Positions 1 to 5,513 of a stretch of DNA of 8,296 nucleotides are shown here, piece by piece. Each line of letters opens with the position of its first letter. Positions within the stretch are counted from its first letter, which is position 1. The stretch covers positions 1-8,296 of the forward strand of contig JAOPZQ010000359.1 in NCBI GenBank assembly GCA_025964075.1, in the 5' to 3' direction. The stretch is from Solirubrobacterales bacterium (GTDB lineage Bacteria; Actinomycetota; Thermoleophilia; Solirubrobacterales; Solirubrobacteraceae). A program made the translations under genes and the position numbers. Below the pieces are notes generated by a model. It had not been told where the DNA came from. It saw nothing but the letters and a program-made list of their open reading frames with translations, and searched no databases.

Positions 1-790
1 GTCGAACCTGATCCAGCGCCAGTTCACGATGAACCTGGCCGAGGAGCGGGGCGAGCTCGAGCGCGCCGTCGTCGAGCTGAACGCCTACCTCGAGGAGCTG
101 ATCGCCGCCCGCCGGCTCGATCCGGGCAAGGACCTCGTCTCCGCGTTGATCGCCGCGCAGCCGGACGACGCCGCCGCCGCCCGATCGGGCGAGCCCGGAC
201 GGCGAGCGGGCGGCAATGCCGCGGGCGACGACCGCCTGAGCGAGGTCGAGCTCGTCAACCTGATCCTCGACGTGCTGATCGGCGGCGTCGACACGACGCA
301 GAGCCAGCTCGCCCACGCGCTGCGTCTCCTGGCCGAGCATCCGGACCAGTGGCGCGCGCTGGCCGCCGACCCGGGGCTCGCGCCGGCCGCGGTCGAGGAG
401 GCGCTGCGCTACGAGCCGATCACGCCGTTCACCGCGCGGGTCGTCCGCGAGGAGATCGCCTACCGGGAGGTCACGTTCCCGCCCGGGACCCTGCTCCTCC
501 TCTCCGCCTTCAACGGCAACCGCGACCCGGCCGTCTACTCCGCGCCCGACGTCTTCGACATCACCGCCGACCGCGGCGGCGCGCGACCGCTCACGTTCGG
601 CGCGGGGATCCACTACTGCCTCGGCGCCAACCTGGCGAAGGCCGAGCTCCAGGAGGCGCTCACCCACCTGCCCGCGCGGCTCGCGGACCTCGAGCTCGAC
701 GGCGAGCCGGAGTTCGGCTCGGTCCTGGGGATCTACGGGATGGAGCGCCTGCCGCTGCGGTTCCGGGCCGTCACCCCAGCAGGTCCTTAG
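1..790 (+). CDS. Cytochrome P450, C-terminal part (5' end outside window)
   Basis: Haem-thiolate monooxygenase, probably soluble and fed electrons by a separate ferredoxin/reductase; the substrate cannot be read from sequence. The frame is open from base 2, so the gene starts upstream; an ATG at 29 is internal. About 262 residues are present, the C-terminal two thirds of a usual ~400-residue bacterial P450. Seen in order: the I-helix oxygen-activation motif GGVDTT (nt 281-298), the K-helix ExxR as EALR (nt 398-409), and the haem loop FGAGIHYCLG with the iron-ligand cysteine at nt 617-619, followed by the L-helix NLAKAE. All signature residues are intact. Between the G/H-helix region and the I helix lies an Ala/Gly/Arg/Asp-rich stretch of about 20 residues (nt ~160-235), longer than I expect for the family. 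The stop overlaps the 3' end of the convergent transketolase gene by 20 bp. No redox partner is visible nearby. Family assignment is firm; subfamily is not assignable. Confidence 0.95.
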   Translation, partial: SNLIQRQFTMNLAEERGELERAVVELNAYLEELIAARRLDPGKDLVSALIAAQPDDAAAARSGEPGRRAGGNAAGDDRLSEVELVNLILDVLIGGVDTTQSQLAHALRLLAEHPDQWRALAADPGLAPAAVEEALRYEPITPFTARVVREEIAYREVTFPPGTLLLLSAFNGNRDPAVYSAPDVFDITADRGGARPLTFGAGIHYCLGANLAKAELQEALTHLPARLADLELDGEPEFGSVLGIYGMERLPLRFRAVTPAGP

Positions 791-2786
791 CCGTCTTCAC
801 CAGGTTGTCGACGTTGATGCCGAGCTTGTCGAGGACGATCTCGCCGGGGGCCGAGGCGCCGAAGCGGTTGATGCCCACCGAGCGGTCGGCCCAGCGCTCC
901 CAGCCCAGCGTGATGCCGGCCTCGATCGAGACCCGCGGCACCCCGGGAGGCAGCACCTCGTCGCGGTAGGCGCCGTCCTGCTGCTCGAACAGCTCCCAGC
1001 ACGGGAACGAGACCACGCGCGTGGGGACGCCGTCGGCCTCGAGGCGATCGGCGGCGGCCATCGCGACCGAGACCTCCGAGCCCGTCCCGAGGAGGACGAG
1101 CCGGGCGGCGGCGGCGCCGGCCTCGCGCAGCACGTAGGCGCCGCGGGCAAGGCCCTTCGCGCTTCCGTACTTCGACTGGTCGAGCACCGGCAGGTTCTGC
1201 CGCGAGAGGATCAGCACCGCCGGACCGTCGAGGTCCTCGAGGATCGTGCGCCACCCCTGGGCCGTCTCGTTGGCGTCGGCGGGCCGGATCACCGTGAGCT
1301 CGGGGATCGCCCGGAGCGCCATGAAGTGCTCCACGGGCTGATGGGTCGGGCCGTCCTCGCCGAGGCCGACCGAGTCGTGCGTGTAGACGAACGTCGAGTG
1401 GAGGCCCATCAGCGCCGAGAGGCGGATCGGCGGGCGCATGTAGTCGGAGAACTGCAGGAACGTCGAGCCGAACGGCCTGACGATCCCGCCGTGGGCGGCC
1501 ATGCCGTTGACCTCGGCGCCCATCGAGTGCTCGCGCACGCCGAAGAAGACGTTGCGCCCCGCGTGGCGGGCGTCGTAGATCTCCTCCTCCTCCCAGATCG
1601 TCTTCGTCGACTCGGTCAGGTCCGCGGCGCCGCCGACCATCGTCGGCACCTTCTCGCGGAAGGCCTCCATGACGACCTGGCCGGCGCTGCGGGTCGCGAT
1701 CGCGTCCTTCTCCGCCGGATCGAACGTGGGAATGACGTCGTCGAGGCCCGGCTCGGGACGGGCGGACCAGGCGATGTCCCACTCGCGGGCGGCGTCCGGA
1801 TTGGCCTCGCGCCACGTGGCGAACCGCGCCTCCCACGCCTCCTCGAGCTCGCGGCCGCGGTCCGTCTGGTCGAACGCCCCGTAGACGGCGTCGGGCACGT
1901 AGAAGTGCTTGTCCGGATCCCAGCCCAGGATCTCCTTCGTCGCCCGCACCTCGTCCTCGCCGAGCGGCGCGCCGTGCGCCTTCGAGGTGTTCTGCTTGTT
2001 GGGCGCCGGCCAGCCGATGATCGTGCGGCACCGGATCAGCGTCGGGCGCTCCTGCTCGTCGATGCCCGCCTGGATCGCCGCCGAGAGCTCGCTCAGGTCG
2101 TTGATGTCGTCGACGTGCAGCGTGTGCCACCGGTAGGCGCGGAAGCGCGCCTCGACGTCCTCGCCCTCGAAGGAGAGGGACGTCGGTCCGTCGAGCGAGA
2201 TGTGGTTGTCGTCGTAGAGGTAGACGAGGCGGCCGAGCGCGAGGTGGCCGGCGAGCGAGGCCGACTCGGCGCTGATGCCCTCCATCAGGTCGCCGTCGGA
2301 GACGATCGCGAACGTCCGGTGGTCCATGACCTCCTCGCCGTAGCGCTCCCGGAGGAAGCGCTCGGCCATCGCCATCCCAACGCCGTTCGCGAACCCCTGC
2401 CCGAGCGGCCCCGTCGTCACCTCGACGCCGGGCGTCACGTGGACGCGGTCGCGCTCGGGGTGCCCCGGCGTCTTCGACCCCCACTGTCGGAACTGCTTGA
2501 GGTCGTCCATCGTCAGGTCGTAGCCGGAGAGGTGGAGCGCGGCGTAGAGGAGCATCGACGCGTGACCCGCGCTGAGCACGAAGCGGTCGCGGTCCGGCCA
2601 CTCCGGGTTCTTCGGGTTGTGGCGCATGAACTTCGTGTACAGGAGGTACGCCGCCGGGGCGAGGGCCATCGGCGCGCCGGGATGACCGGAGTTGGCGTGC
2701 TGGACCGCGTCCATGGCCAGCGTCCGGATGGTGTCGATCGAAAGCTGCTCGACATCGGTCGTGGCGGCGGGCTGGGTGGCGGACAT
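771..2786 (-). CDS. tkt: Transketolase
   Basis: Thiamine-diphosphate and divalent-metal dependent transfer of two-carbon ketol units between ketose donors and aldose acceptors in the cytoplasmic non-oxidative pentose phosphate pathway. The 671-residue protein has normal length and all three domains. Residues equivalent to those known from yeast transketolase are visible: SGHPG (H35), SAGHA (H75), TPGHPE (H109), the ThDP/metal motif D164-G-D...N194 with the usual 30-residue spacing, H271, R366, the GVREH glutamate (E419), DGPTHQP (D478, H482) and SRQNLP (R529). The start chosen is the ATG at 2786 because GGAGG lies just upstream and the family N-terminus (VEQLSIDTIRTLAMDAVQ) begins soon after. 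The frame stays open back to 3017, but that extension has no family character and runs through the probable promoter. It is not adjacent to transaldolase or zwf genes in this window. It is divergent from the small membrane protein gene and convergent with the P450. Assignment very secure. Confidence 0.98.
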   Translation of the reverse strand: MSATQPAATTDVEQLSIDTIRTLAMDAVQHANSGHPGAPMALAPAAYLLYTKFMRHNPKNPEWPDRDRFVLSAGHASMLLYAALHLSGYDLTMDDLKQFRQWGSKTPGHPERDRVHVTPGVEVTTGPLGQGFANGVGMAMAERFLRERYGEEVMDHRTFAIVSDGDLMEGISAESASLAGHLALGRLVYLYDDNHISLDGPTSLSFEGEDVEARFRAYRWHTLHVDDINDLSELSAAIQAGIDEQERPTLIRCRTIIGWPAPNKQNTSKAHGAPLGEDEVRATKEILGWDPDKHFYVPDAVYGAFDQTDRGRELEEAWEARFATWREANPDAAREWDIAWSARPEPGLDDVIPTFDPAEKDAIATRSAGQVVMEAFREKVPTMVGGAADLTESTKTIWEEEEIYDARHAGRNVFFGVREHSMGAEVNGMAAHGGIVRPFGSTFLQFSDYMRPPIRLSALMGLHSTFVYTHDSVGLGEDGPTHQPVEHFMALRAIPELTVIRPADANETAQGWRTILEDLDGPAVLILSRQNLPVLDQSKYGSAKGLARGAYVLREAGAAAARLVLLGTGSEVSVAMAAADRLEADGVPTRVVSFPCWELFEQQDGAYRDEVLPPGVPRVSIEAGITLGWERWADRSVGINRFGASAPGEIVLDKLGINVDNLVKTAKDLLG

Positions 2787-2790
2787 CGGT

Positions 2791-2795
2791 CCTCC
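2791..2795 (-). promoter_or_regulatory. Ribosome binding site of tkt
   Basis: On the minus strand GGAGG stands 4 nt before the ATG at 2786. The spacing is slightly short, but the match is full, and it decides the start against the longer open frame that continues to 3017. Confidence 0.75.
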
Positions 2796-2822
2796 GGGGT
2801 CGCGGGCGAGATGCTGGGAGTG

Positions 2823-2828
2823 AGGGTA
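2823..2828 (-). promoter_or_regulatory. Candidate -10 box of tkt (TACCCT)
   Basis: The minus strand reads TACCCT, fitting the actinobacterial TANNNT -10 consensus. A start site about 7 nt downstream would give a leader of roughly 30 nt ending at the tkt ATG. No convincing -35 hexamer is visible 16-18 nt upstream. Inferred from pattern and position only. Confidence 0.4.
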
Positions 2829-2838
2829 GTGACAGCGC

Positions 2839-2870
2839 CCTCCGCGGGCTTGCCCGAGCCCCGCGGGAGG
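2839..2870. other. Imperfect inverted repeat upstream of tkt promoter
   Basis: Arms at 2839-2850 and 2857-2870 pair over 12 bp with two single-base bulges around a 6-nt loop (TGCCCG). It sits in the 213-bp divergent region between tkt and the small membrane protein gene. Relative to tkt it lies just upstream of the candidate -10 box, so it would not be in the tkt mRNA; it could be a protein-binding site. In DNA this GC-rich a partly paired repeat can arise by chance. The rest of the intergenic region shows no other clear element. Confidence 0.3.
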
Positions 2871-2959
2871 CGTTTTCCCCCCGGTTACCCAGGGCAGACT
2901 CACCCTCACATGCGGCTCCGCTCCCACGAGAAGGCCAAGGACGGGAACGCGGCGCGCGA

Positions 2960-2965
2960 TAGCGT
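2960..2965 (+). promoter_or_regulatory. Candidate -10 box of small membrane protein gene (TAGCGT)
   Basis: TAGCGT fits TANNNT and would place a start near 2973, about 27 nt before the ATG at 3000. This argues against starts at 2910 or 2964, which would lie upstream of or inside the box. No -35 box recognised. Confidence 0.3.
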
Positions 2966-2999
2966 GACCGAGCGTCCCCTCGCCCCGCCCACCGAGCCC

Positions 3000-3200
3000 A
3001 TGCTGCCGCCGCGCCACCGCCGCACGCAGGTGGAGTCGGTGTTCATGCGGCTGGTCGCGACCGCAGGCGTCGTCGGCATCTGCGTCGGACTCGCGGCGAT
3101 CCTCGGCTCGCAGAACGTCGCCGGGTGGATCATCGGCCTCGTCGTCTCGCTGACCTCGGTGATCATCGCCGGGGTCCTGTGGTCGTCCCGGGAGCTCTGA
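3000..3200 (+). CDS. Small two-helix membrane protein
   Basis: Hypothetical protein of 66 residues; I cannot name its function. The N-terminus is basic (PPRHRRTQ), followed by two hydrophobic segments, about residues 18-36 and 41-62, separated by a short SQN turn, then a short charged tail (SSREL). By the positive-inside rule both ends would be cytoplasmic with a very short external loop. The start is uncertain. The same frame allows ATG at 2910 (96 residues, with a polar Pro-rich N-terminal extension), GTG at 2964, and ATG at 3045, the last preceded by a GGTGGAG sequence. I prefer 3000 because it keeps the basic flank next to the first helix and follows a candidate -10 box. The gene is divergent from tkt and ends 6 bp from the stop of the convergent lipoprotein gene. 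Reality of the gene is likely, since clean hydrophobic helices are unlike a GC-rich shadow frame. Confidence 0.65.
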   Translation: MLPPRHRRTQVESVFMRLVATAGVVGICVGLAAILGSQNVAGWIIGLVVSLTSVIIAGVLWSSREL

Positions 3201-3206
3201 GGAGCC

Positions 3207-3512
3207 CTACTTCGTCGGAGTCATCGCCTGCAGCACGACGCCGCCCTTGTCGTCCGTCATCTTGAACGTCACCTTGAGCTTCGAGTTGTCCGTCGCCGTG
3301 GCGACGCACGCGTAGAGCTTGTTCTTCTTCGGCTTGACCCCGCTGGGGCAGTCGACCTTCTTGATCTGGCTCGCCTTGACGCCGCGCGACGTCAGCTGCT
3401 GCTTGACGGCCTTCGAGGCCTTCTTGGTGTCGATCACCCGACCGCCGCAGCCGCCGAGGGCGACGACGAGCGCTGCCAGGGGAAGGACGGCCAACGTGGA
3501 ACGGCGCTGCAT
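3207..3512 (-). CDS. DUF4333-like lipoprotein
   Basis: Exported lipid-anchored protein of 101 residues; molecular role unknown. Residues 1-21 form a lipoprotein signal peptide: MQRRS n-region, hydrophobic LAVLPLAALVVAL core, then lipobox LGGC with C22 as the acylated residue. The mature part is about 80 residues, lysine-rich, with a cysteine pair (C55 in VDCPSG, C69 in YACVAT) that could form a disulfide. The pattern (short helix with a Lys/Gln-rich stretch, then V-x-CP-x-x-V, then Y-x-C-x-x-x and a beta hairpin ending near KVTFKMTDDKG) resembles the DUF4333 family of actinobacterial secreted proteins. The family call is from memory of the pattern. Start supported by GAGGAG with 7-nt spacing. 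The gene is divergent from the dehalogenase gene over 98 bp and tail-to-tail with the small membrane protein gene. It may act at the cell surface; no partner is implied by context. Confidence 0.85.
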   Translation of the reverse strand: MQRRSTLAVLPLAALVVALGGCGGRVIDTKKASKAVKQQLTSRGVKASQIKKVDCPSGVKPKKNKLYACVATATDNSKLKVTFKMTDDKGGVVLQAMTPTK

Positions 3513-3519
3513 GTCAGGG

Positions 3520-3525
3520 CTCCTC
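3520..3525 (-). promoter_or_regulatory. Ribosome binding site of lipoprotein gene
   Basis: The minus strand carries GAGGAG 7 nt before the ATG at 3512, an ideal site. It fixes the start at the signal peptide methionine. Confidence 0.75.
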
Positions 3526-3560
3526 GGTCGAGTGGACGGCTACAGCATTGTCGGTACGAG

Positions 3561-3577
3561 CCCGGACCGCATCCGGG
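3561..3577. promoter_or_regulatory. Inverted repeat, candidate operator in divergent region
   Basis: CCCGGA and TCCGGG form a perfect 6-bp inverted repeat with a 5-nt spacer, in the 98-bp region between the lipoprotein and dehalogenase genes. Its right arm falls where the -35 region of the dehalogenase promoter would be, given the TAGGGT box at 3596. That position would suit a repressor or activator site serving one or both genes. No regulator gene is in the window. Chance formation is possible at this GC content. Confidence 0.35.
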
Positions 3578-3595
3578 TAGGTAGCGGAGCTTCTG

Positions 3596-3601
3596 TAGGG
3601 T
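3596..3601 (+). promoter_or_regulatory. Candidate -10 box of dehalogenase gene (TAGGGT)
   Basis: TAGGGT matches TANNNT and ends 9 nt before the ATG at 3611. With a usual 6-9 nt distance to the start site, the mRNA would begin at or within a few bases of the start codon. There is no Shine-Dalgarno sequence in the interval (GCCGCCGGC), so leaderless initiation is the simplest reading. Confidence 0.5.
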
Positions 3602-3610
3602 GCCGCCGGC

Positions 3611-4498
3611 ATGACCGACGCCGTTCGGACGCCCGACGAGCTGCTCGCCGATCTTCCCGACTTCCCGTGGGCGCCTCGGTACACGCAGTACGAGGGCCTC
3701 CGCATGGCGCGCGTGGACGAGGGGGACGGCGCGCCGGTCGTCTTCCTCCACGGCGAGCCGACGTGGTCGTTCCTGTGGCGCAAGGTGATCCCCCCGGTGT
3801 TGGCGCGCGGTCACCGGTGCATCGCCCCCGACCTGGCTGGGTTCGGCCGCTCCGACAAGCCGCTCGACTTCGACTGGTACTCCTACGACCGCCACACGGC
3901 GGTCATCGGGGCGCTGTTCGAGGAGCTCGACCTGCGCGGCGCGACGGTGGTCGTACACGACTGGGGCGGGCCGATCGGACTCCGGATCGCCGTCGAGCAG
4001 CCCGAGCGCGTGGATCGCCTGGTCGTCCTCGACACCGGCCTGTTCACCGGGCACCAGCCGATGACCGATGCCTGGAAGGCCTTCCGCGACTTCGTCGAGC
4101 GGACCGAGGACCTGCCGGTCGGCTTCCTCGTCCGCGGCGCCTGCCACACGGATCCCGGCGACGACGTCATCGCCGCCTACGACGCGCCGTTCCCGAGCGT
4201 CGCCGCCAAGGCCGGCGCGCGGGCGTTCCCGCTGATGCTGCCGACGACCCCCGACGCCCCGGGCGCCGAGGCCGGCCAGCGCGTCCTCGAGGCCCTGCGG
4301 GGCGACACCCGACCGAAGCTCGTCCTGTGGGCGGACGGCGATCCGGTGATCCCGCTGAAGACCGGCCAGCGGTTCGCGGAGGCGCTGGGCACCGAGGTCG
4401 ACCACGTGATCCCCGACGCGAGCCACTTCCTCCAGGAGGACCAGGGGCCGCGCATCGGGGCGCTCATCGCGGACTGGCTGGAGGAAAAAGGGGTCTGA
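3611..4498 (+). CDS. Haloalkane dehalogenase (HLD-I type alpha/beta hydrolase)
   Basis: Cytoplasmic alpha/beta-hydrolase of 295 residues expected to cleave carbon-halogen bonds of haloalkanes by water, giving alcohol, halide and a proton. The family motif HGEPTWS is at 48-54; in DhlA-type enzymes the Glu of this motif (E50) belongs to the active site. The nucleophile motif HDWGG gives D117, with adjacent W118 as a halide-binding residue. W155 in DAWKAF lies in the cap and aligns with the second halide-binding Trp of DhlA (W175). The acid is probably D244 in ADGDP, and the base H272 in ASHFLQED. So a complete HLD-I style pentad is present; the acid after strand 7 separates this group from HLD-II. 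The cap segment YDAPFPSVAAKAGARAFP is also family-typical. Start: ATG at 3611, no Shine-Dalgarno, TAGGGT box 9 nt upstream. The final residues EKGV and the stop are encoded inside a perfect palindrome. No halogenated-compound catabolic genes adjoin it, so the natural substrate is open; an epoxide hydrolase is less likely given the Trp pair. Confidence 0.9.
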   Translation: MTDAVRTPDELLADLPDFPWAPRYTQYEGLRMARVDEGDGAPVVFLHGEPTWSFLWRKVIPPVLARGHRCIAPDLAGFGRSDKPLDFDWYSYDRHTAVIGALFEELDLRGATVVVHDWGGPIGLRIAVEQPERVDRLVVLDTGLFTGHQPMTDAWKAFRDFVERTEDLPVGFLVRGACHTDPGDDVIAAYDAPFPSVAAKAGARAFPLMLPTTPDAPGAEAGQRVLEALRGDTRPKLVLWADGDPVIPLKTGQRFAEALGTEVDHVIPDASHFLQEDQGPRIGALIADWLEEKGV

Positions 4499-4509
4499 CC
4501 CCTTTTTCC
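4483..4509. repeat. Perfect 27-nt palindrome, possible two-way terminator
   Basis: Arms GGAAAAAGGGGTC (4483-4495) and GACCCCTTTTTCC (4497-4509) are exact reverse complements around a single T. As RNA it can fold into an 11-bp stem with a 5-nt loop on either strand, each with a run of five U in the descending arm. It lies across the dehalogenase stop codon (TGA 4496-4498) and 19 nt short of the stop of the convergent SDR gene, so a bidirectional terminator is a natural role. Its A/T runs stand out from the GC-rich surroundings, which suggests a dispersed palindromic element rather than gene-derived sequence. A GGGGCCCC palindrome follows at 4513-4520. Confidence 0.7.
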
Positions 4510-4528
4510 GAAGGGGCCCCGGTGCGCG

Positions 4529-5410
4529 TTACGGGTTCAGCGCCTTCTGCTCGTCGCCGGCGGGCAGGCCCGGGTTGCTCTTCGACGCACGCAGCTCGTA
4601 GCCCGAGCGCGCGTTGTGGTCGATCGCGGTCAGCACCTGGTCGGCCTTGAGCGCGCGGGCGATCCCCTCGCGCCCGCGGCGCGGCAGGATGCTCAGGACC
4701 TTCGTGATCGCGCCGATCGAGCGCGGCACGAAGATGTCGAACCGCGGCTGCTTGAGCGCGCTGATGATCTCGTCGGCCACGTCTTCGGGCTTCACGGGCT
4801 TGACGCCGCGGGCCTCGGACAGGCCGGAGGCGAGCTCGGTCTGCACGACGCCCGGCATCACGCAGCCGACCTCGATCGCCGTGCCGCGGAGCTCCTGGCG
4901 GATCGCCTCGGACAGGCCGACGACGGCGTGCTTCGTCGCGCAGTAGGTCGCGCCGCCCGGGAACCCGGCCTTGCCGGCGGTCGAGGCGATGTTGATCAGG
5001 TGGCCGTGGCCGCGCTGGGTGAAGCGGTGGAGCGCCAGCTTCGAGCCGTAGATCACGCCGTGCACGTTGATGTCCACCTGCCGGATCGCCCACTCGTCCT
5101 CCTCGTCGAGGAACGGCGCCAGGTGCATGATCCCGGCGTTGTTGACGAGGACTTCGAGCGGGCCAAGCTTCTCCTCGGCCCGGTCCAGGAAGGCGGCGAA
5201 CGAGTCCCGGTCGGTCACGTCCAGGGGCAGGCCGACGGACTCGCCGCCGAGCTTCGCCGCCTCGGCCGCCGCCAGCTCGCCGTCGAGGTCGCCGATCGCG
5301 ACCTTCATGCCCTCACGGCTCATCGCGGTCGCGGTCGCGAGGCCGATCCCACGCGCACCGCCCGTCACCGCCGCGACGAGGCCGTACAGCGATCGGGGTT
5401 GCTTCGCCAT
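4529..5410 (-). CDS. Short-chain dehydrogenase/reductase (classical SDR)
   Basis: NAD(P)-dependent oxidoreductase acting on an alcohol or ketone; substrate unknown. The 293-residue protein has the full classical set: cofactor glycine motif TGGARGIG (16-23), acidic D41 at the end of strand 2 (favours NAD(H) over NADP(H)), NNAG (90-93), and catalytic tetrad N115, S143, Y156 and K160 (in YCATK), then the PG motif (186-187). After the ~250-residue Rossmann core comes a basic C-terminal extension, roughly 225-293, with a helix-forming segment rich in Arg/Lys and Leu (VLSILPRRGREGIARALKA), common in actinobacterial SDRs and possibly membrane-surface associated. Start at 5410 is fixed by GAGGAG 7 nt upstream; the frame continues to 5545 but that part has no SDR character and would cross into the divergent hydrolase gene. 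The gene is divergent from the alpha/beta hydrolase over 103 bp and convergent with the dehalogenase. A joint pathway with the dehalogenase (haloalkane to alcohol to ketone) is conceivable but unsupported. Confidence 0.93.
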   Translation of the reverse strand: MAKQPRSLYGLVAAVTGGARGIGLATATAMSREGMKVAIGDLDGELAAAEAAKLGGESVGLPLDVTDRDSFAAFLDRAEEKLGPLEVLVNNAGIMHLAPFLDEEDEWAIRQVDINVHGVIYGSKLALHRFTQRGHGHLINIASTAGKAGFPGGATYCATKHAVVGLSEAIRQELRGTAIEVGCVMPGVVQTELASGLSEARGVKPVKPEDVADEIISALKQPRFDIFVPRSIGAITKVLSILPRRGREGIARALKADQVLTAIDHNARSGYELRASKSNPGLPAGDEQKALNP

Positions 5411-5417
5411 GTCCGTT

Positions 5418-5423
5418 CTCCTC
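5418..5423 (-). promoter_or_regulatory. Ribosome binding site of SDR gene
   Basis: GAGGAG on the minus strand, 7 nt before the ATG at 5410, the same sequence and spacing as for the lipoprotein gene. It selects this start over upstream in-frame ATGs. Confidence 0.75.
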
Positions 5424-5447
5424 TCTGGAAGCCCTGCGGGTCGCGAG

Positions 5448-5453
5448 AGGCTA
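5448..5453 (-). promoter_or_regulatory. Candidate -10 box of SDR gene (TAGCCT)
   Basis: The minus strand reads TAGCCT, fitting TANNNT, and would give a leader of about 30 nt carrying the GAGGAG site. No -35 box recognised. Weak, position-based call. Confidence 0.3.
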
Positions 5454-5496
5454 GTACAGGCGTACCCGCCGCTGCGGCGCCTCGCGGCCGCGCCAC

Positions 5497-5502
5497 TAGA
5501 CT
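5497..5502 (+). promoter_or_regulatory. Candidate -10 box of alpha/beta hydrolase gene (TAGACT)
   Basis: TAGACT matches TANNNT and ends 11 nt before the ATG at 5514. The interval has no Shine-Dalgarno sequence, so a leaderless or very short-leader mRNA is implied. Confidence 0.45.
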
Positions 5503-5513
5503 CGCCCGTACAG

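Noticed and set aside
2842..2905. Possible riboswitch-like element (GGGTAACCGGGGG on the minus strand with a nearby stem)
   Set aside because: It would lie upstream of the candidate tkt start site, and I could not match the required helices of c-di-AMP or other known riboswitches.
1326..2999. Long plus-strand open frame antisense to transketolase, continuous with the small membrane protein
   Set aside because: It is Arg/Ala/Val-rich shadow coding typical of GC-rich DNA opposite a real gene; only the part from about 3000 on has protein-like character.
3434..4426. Minus-strand open frame opposite the dehalogenase running into the lipoprotein region
   Set aside because: It is in a different frame from the lipoprotein, has no recognisable domain, and lies opposite an intact enzyme.
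5454..5465. Two GTAC repeats spaced by 4 nt between the SDR and hydrolase genes
   Set aside because: Too short to distinguish from chance.
5483..5492. 10-bp palindrome CGCGGCCGCG upstream of the alpha/beta hydrolase
   Set aside because: All-GC palindromes of this size are expected by chance at this composition, and no second copy or spacing pattern supports an operator.
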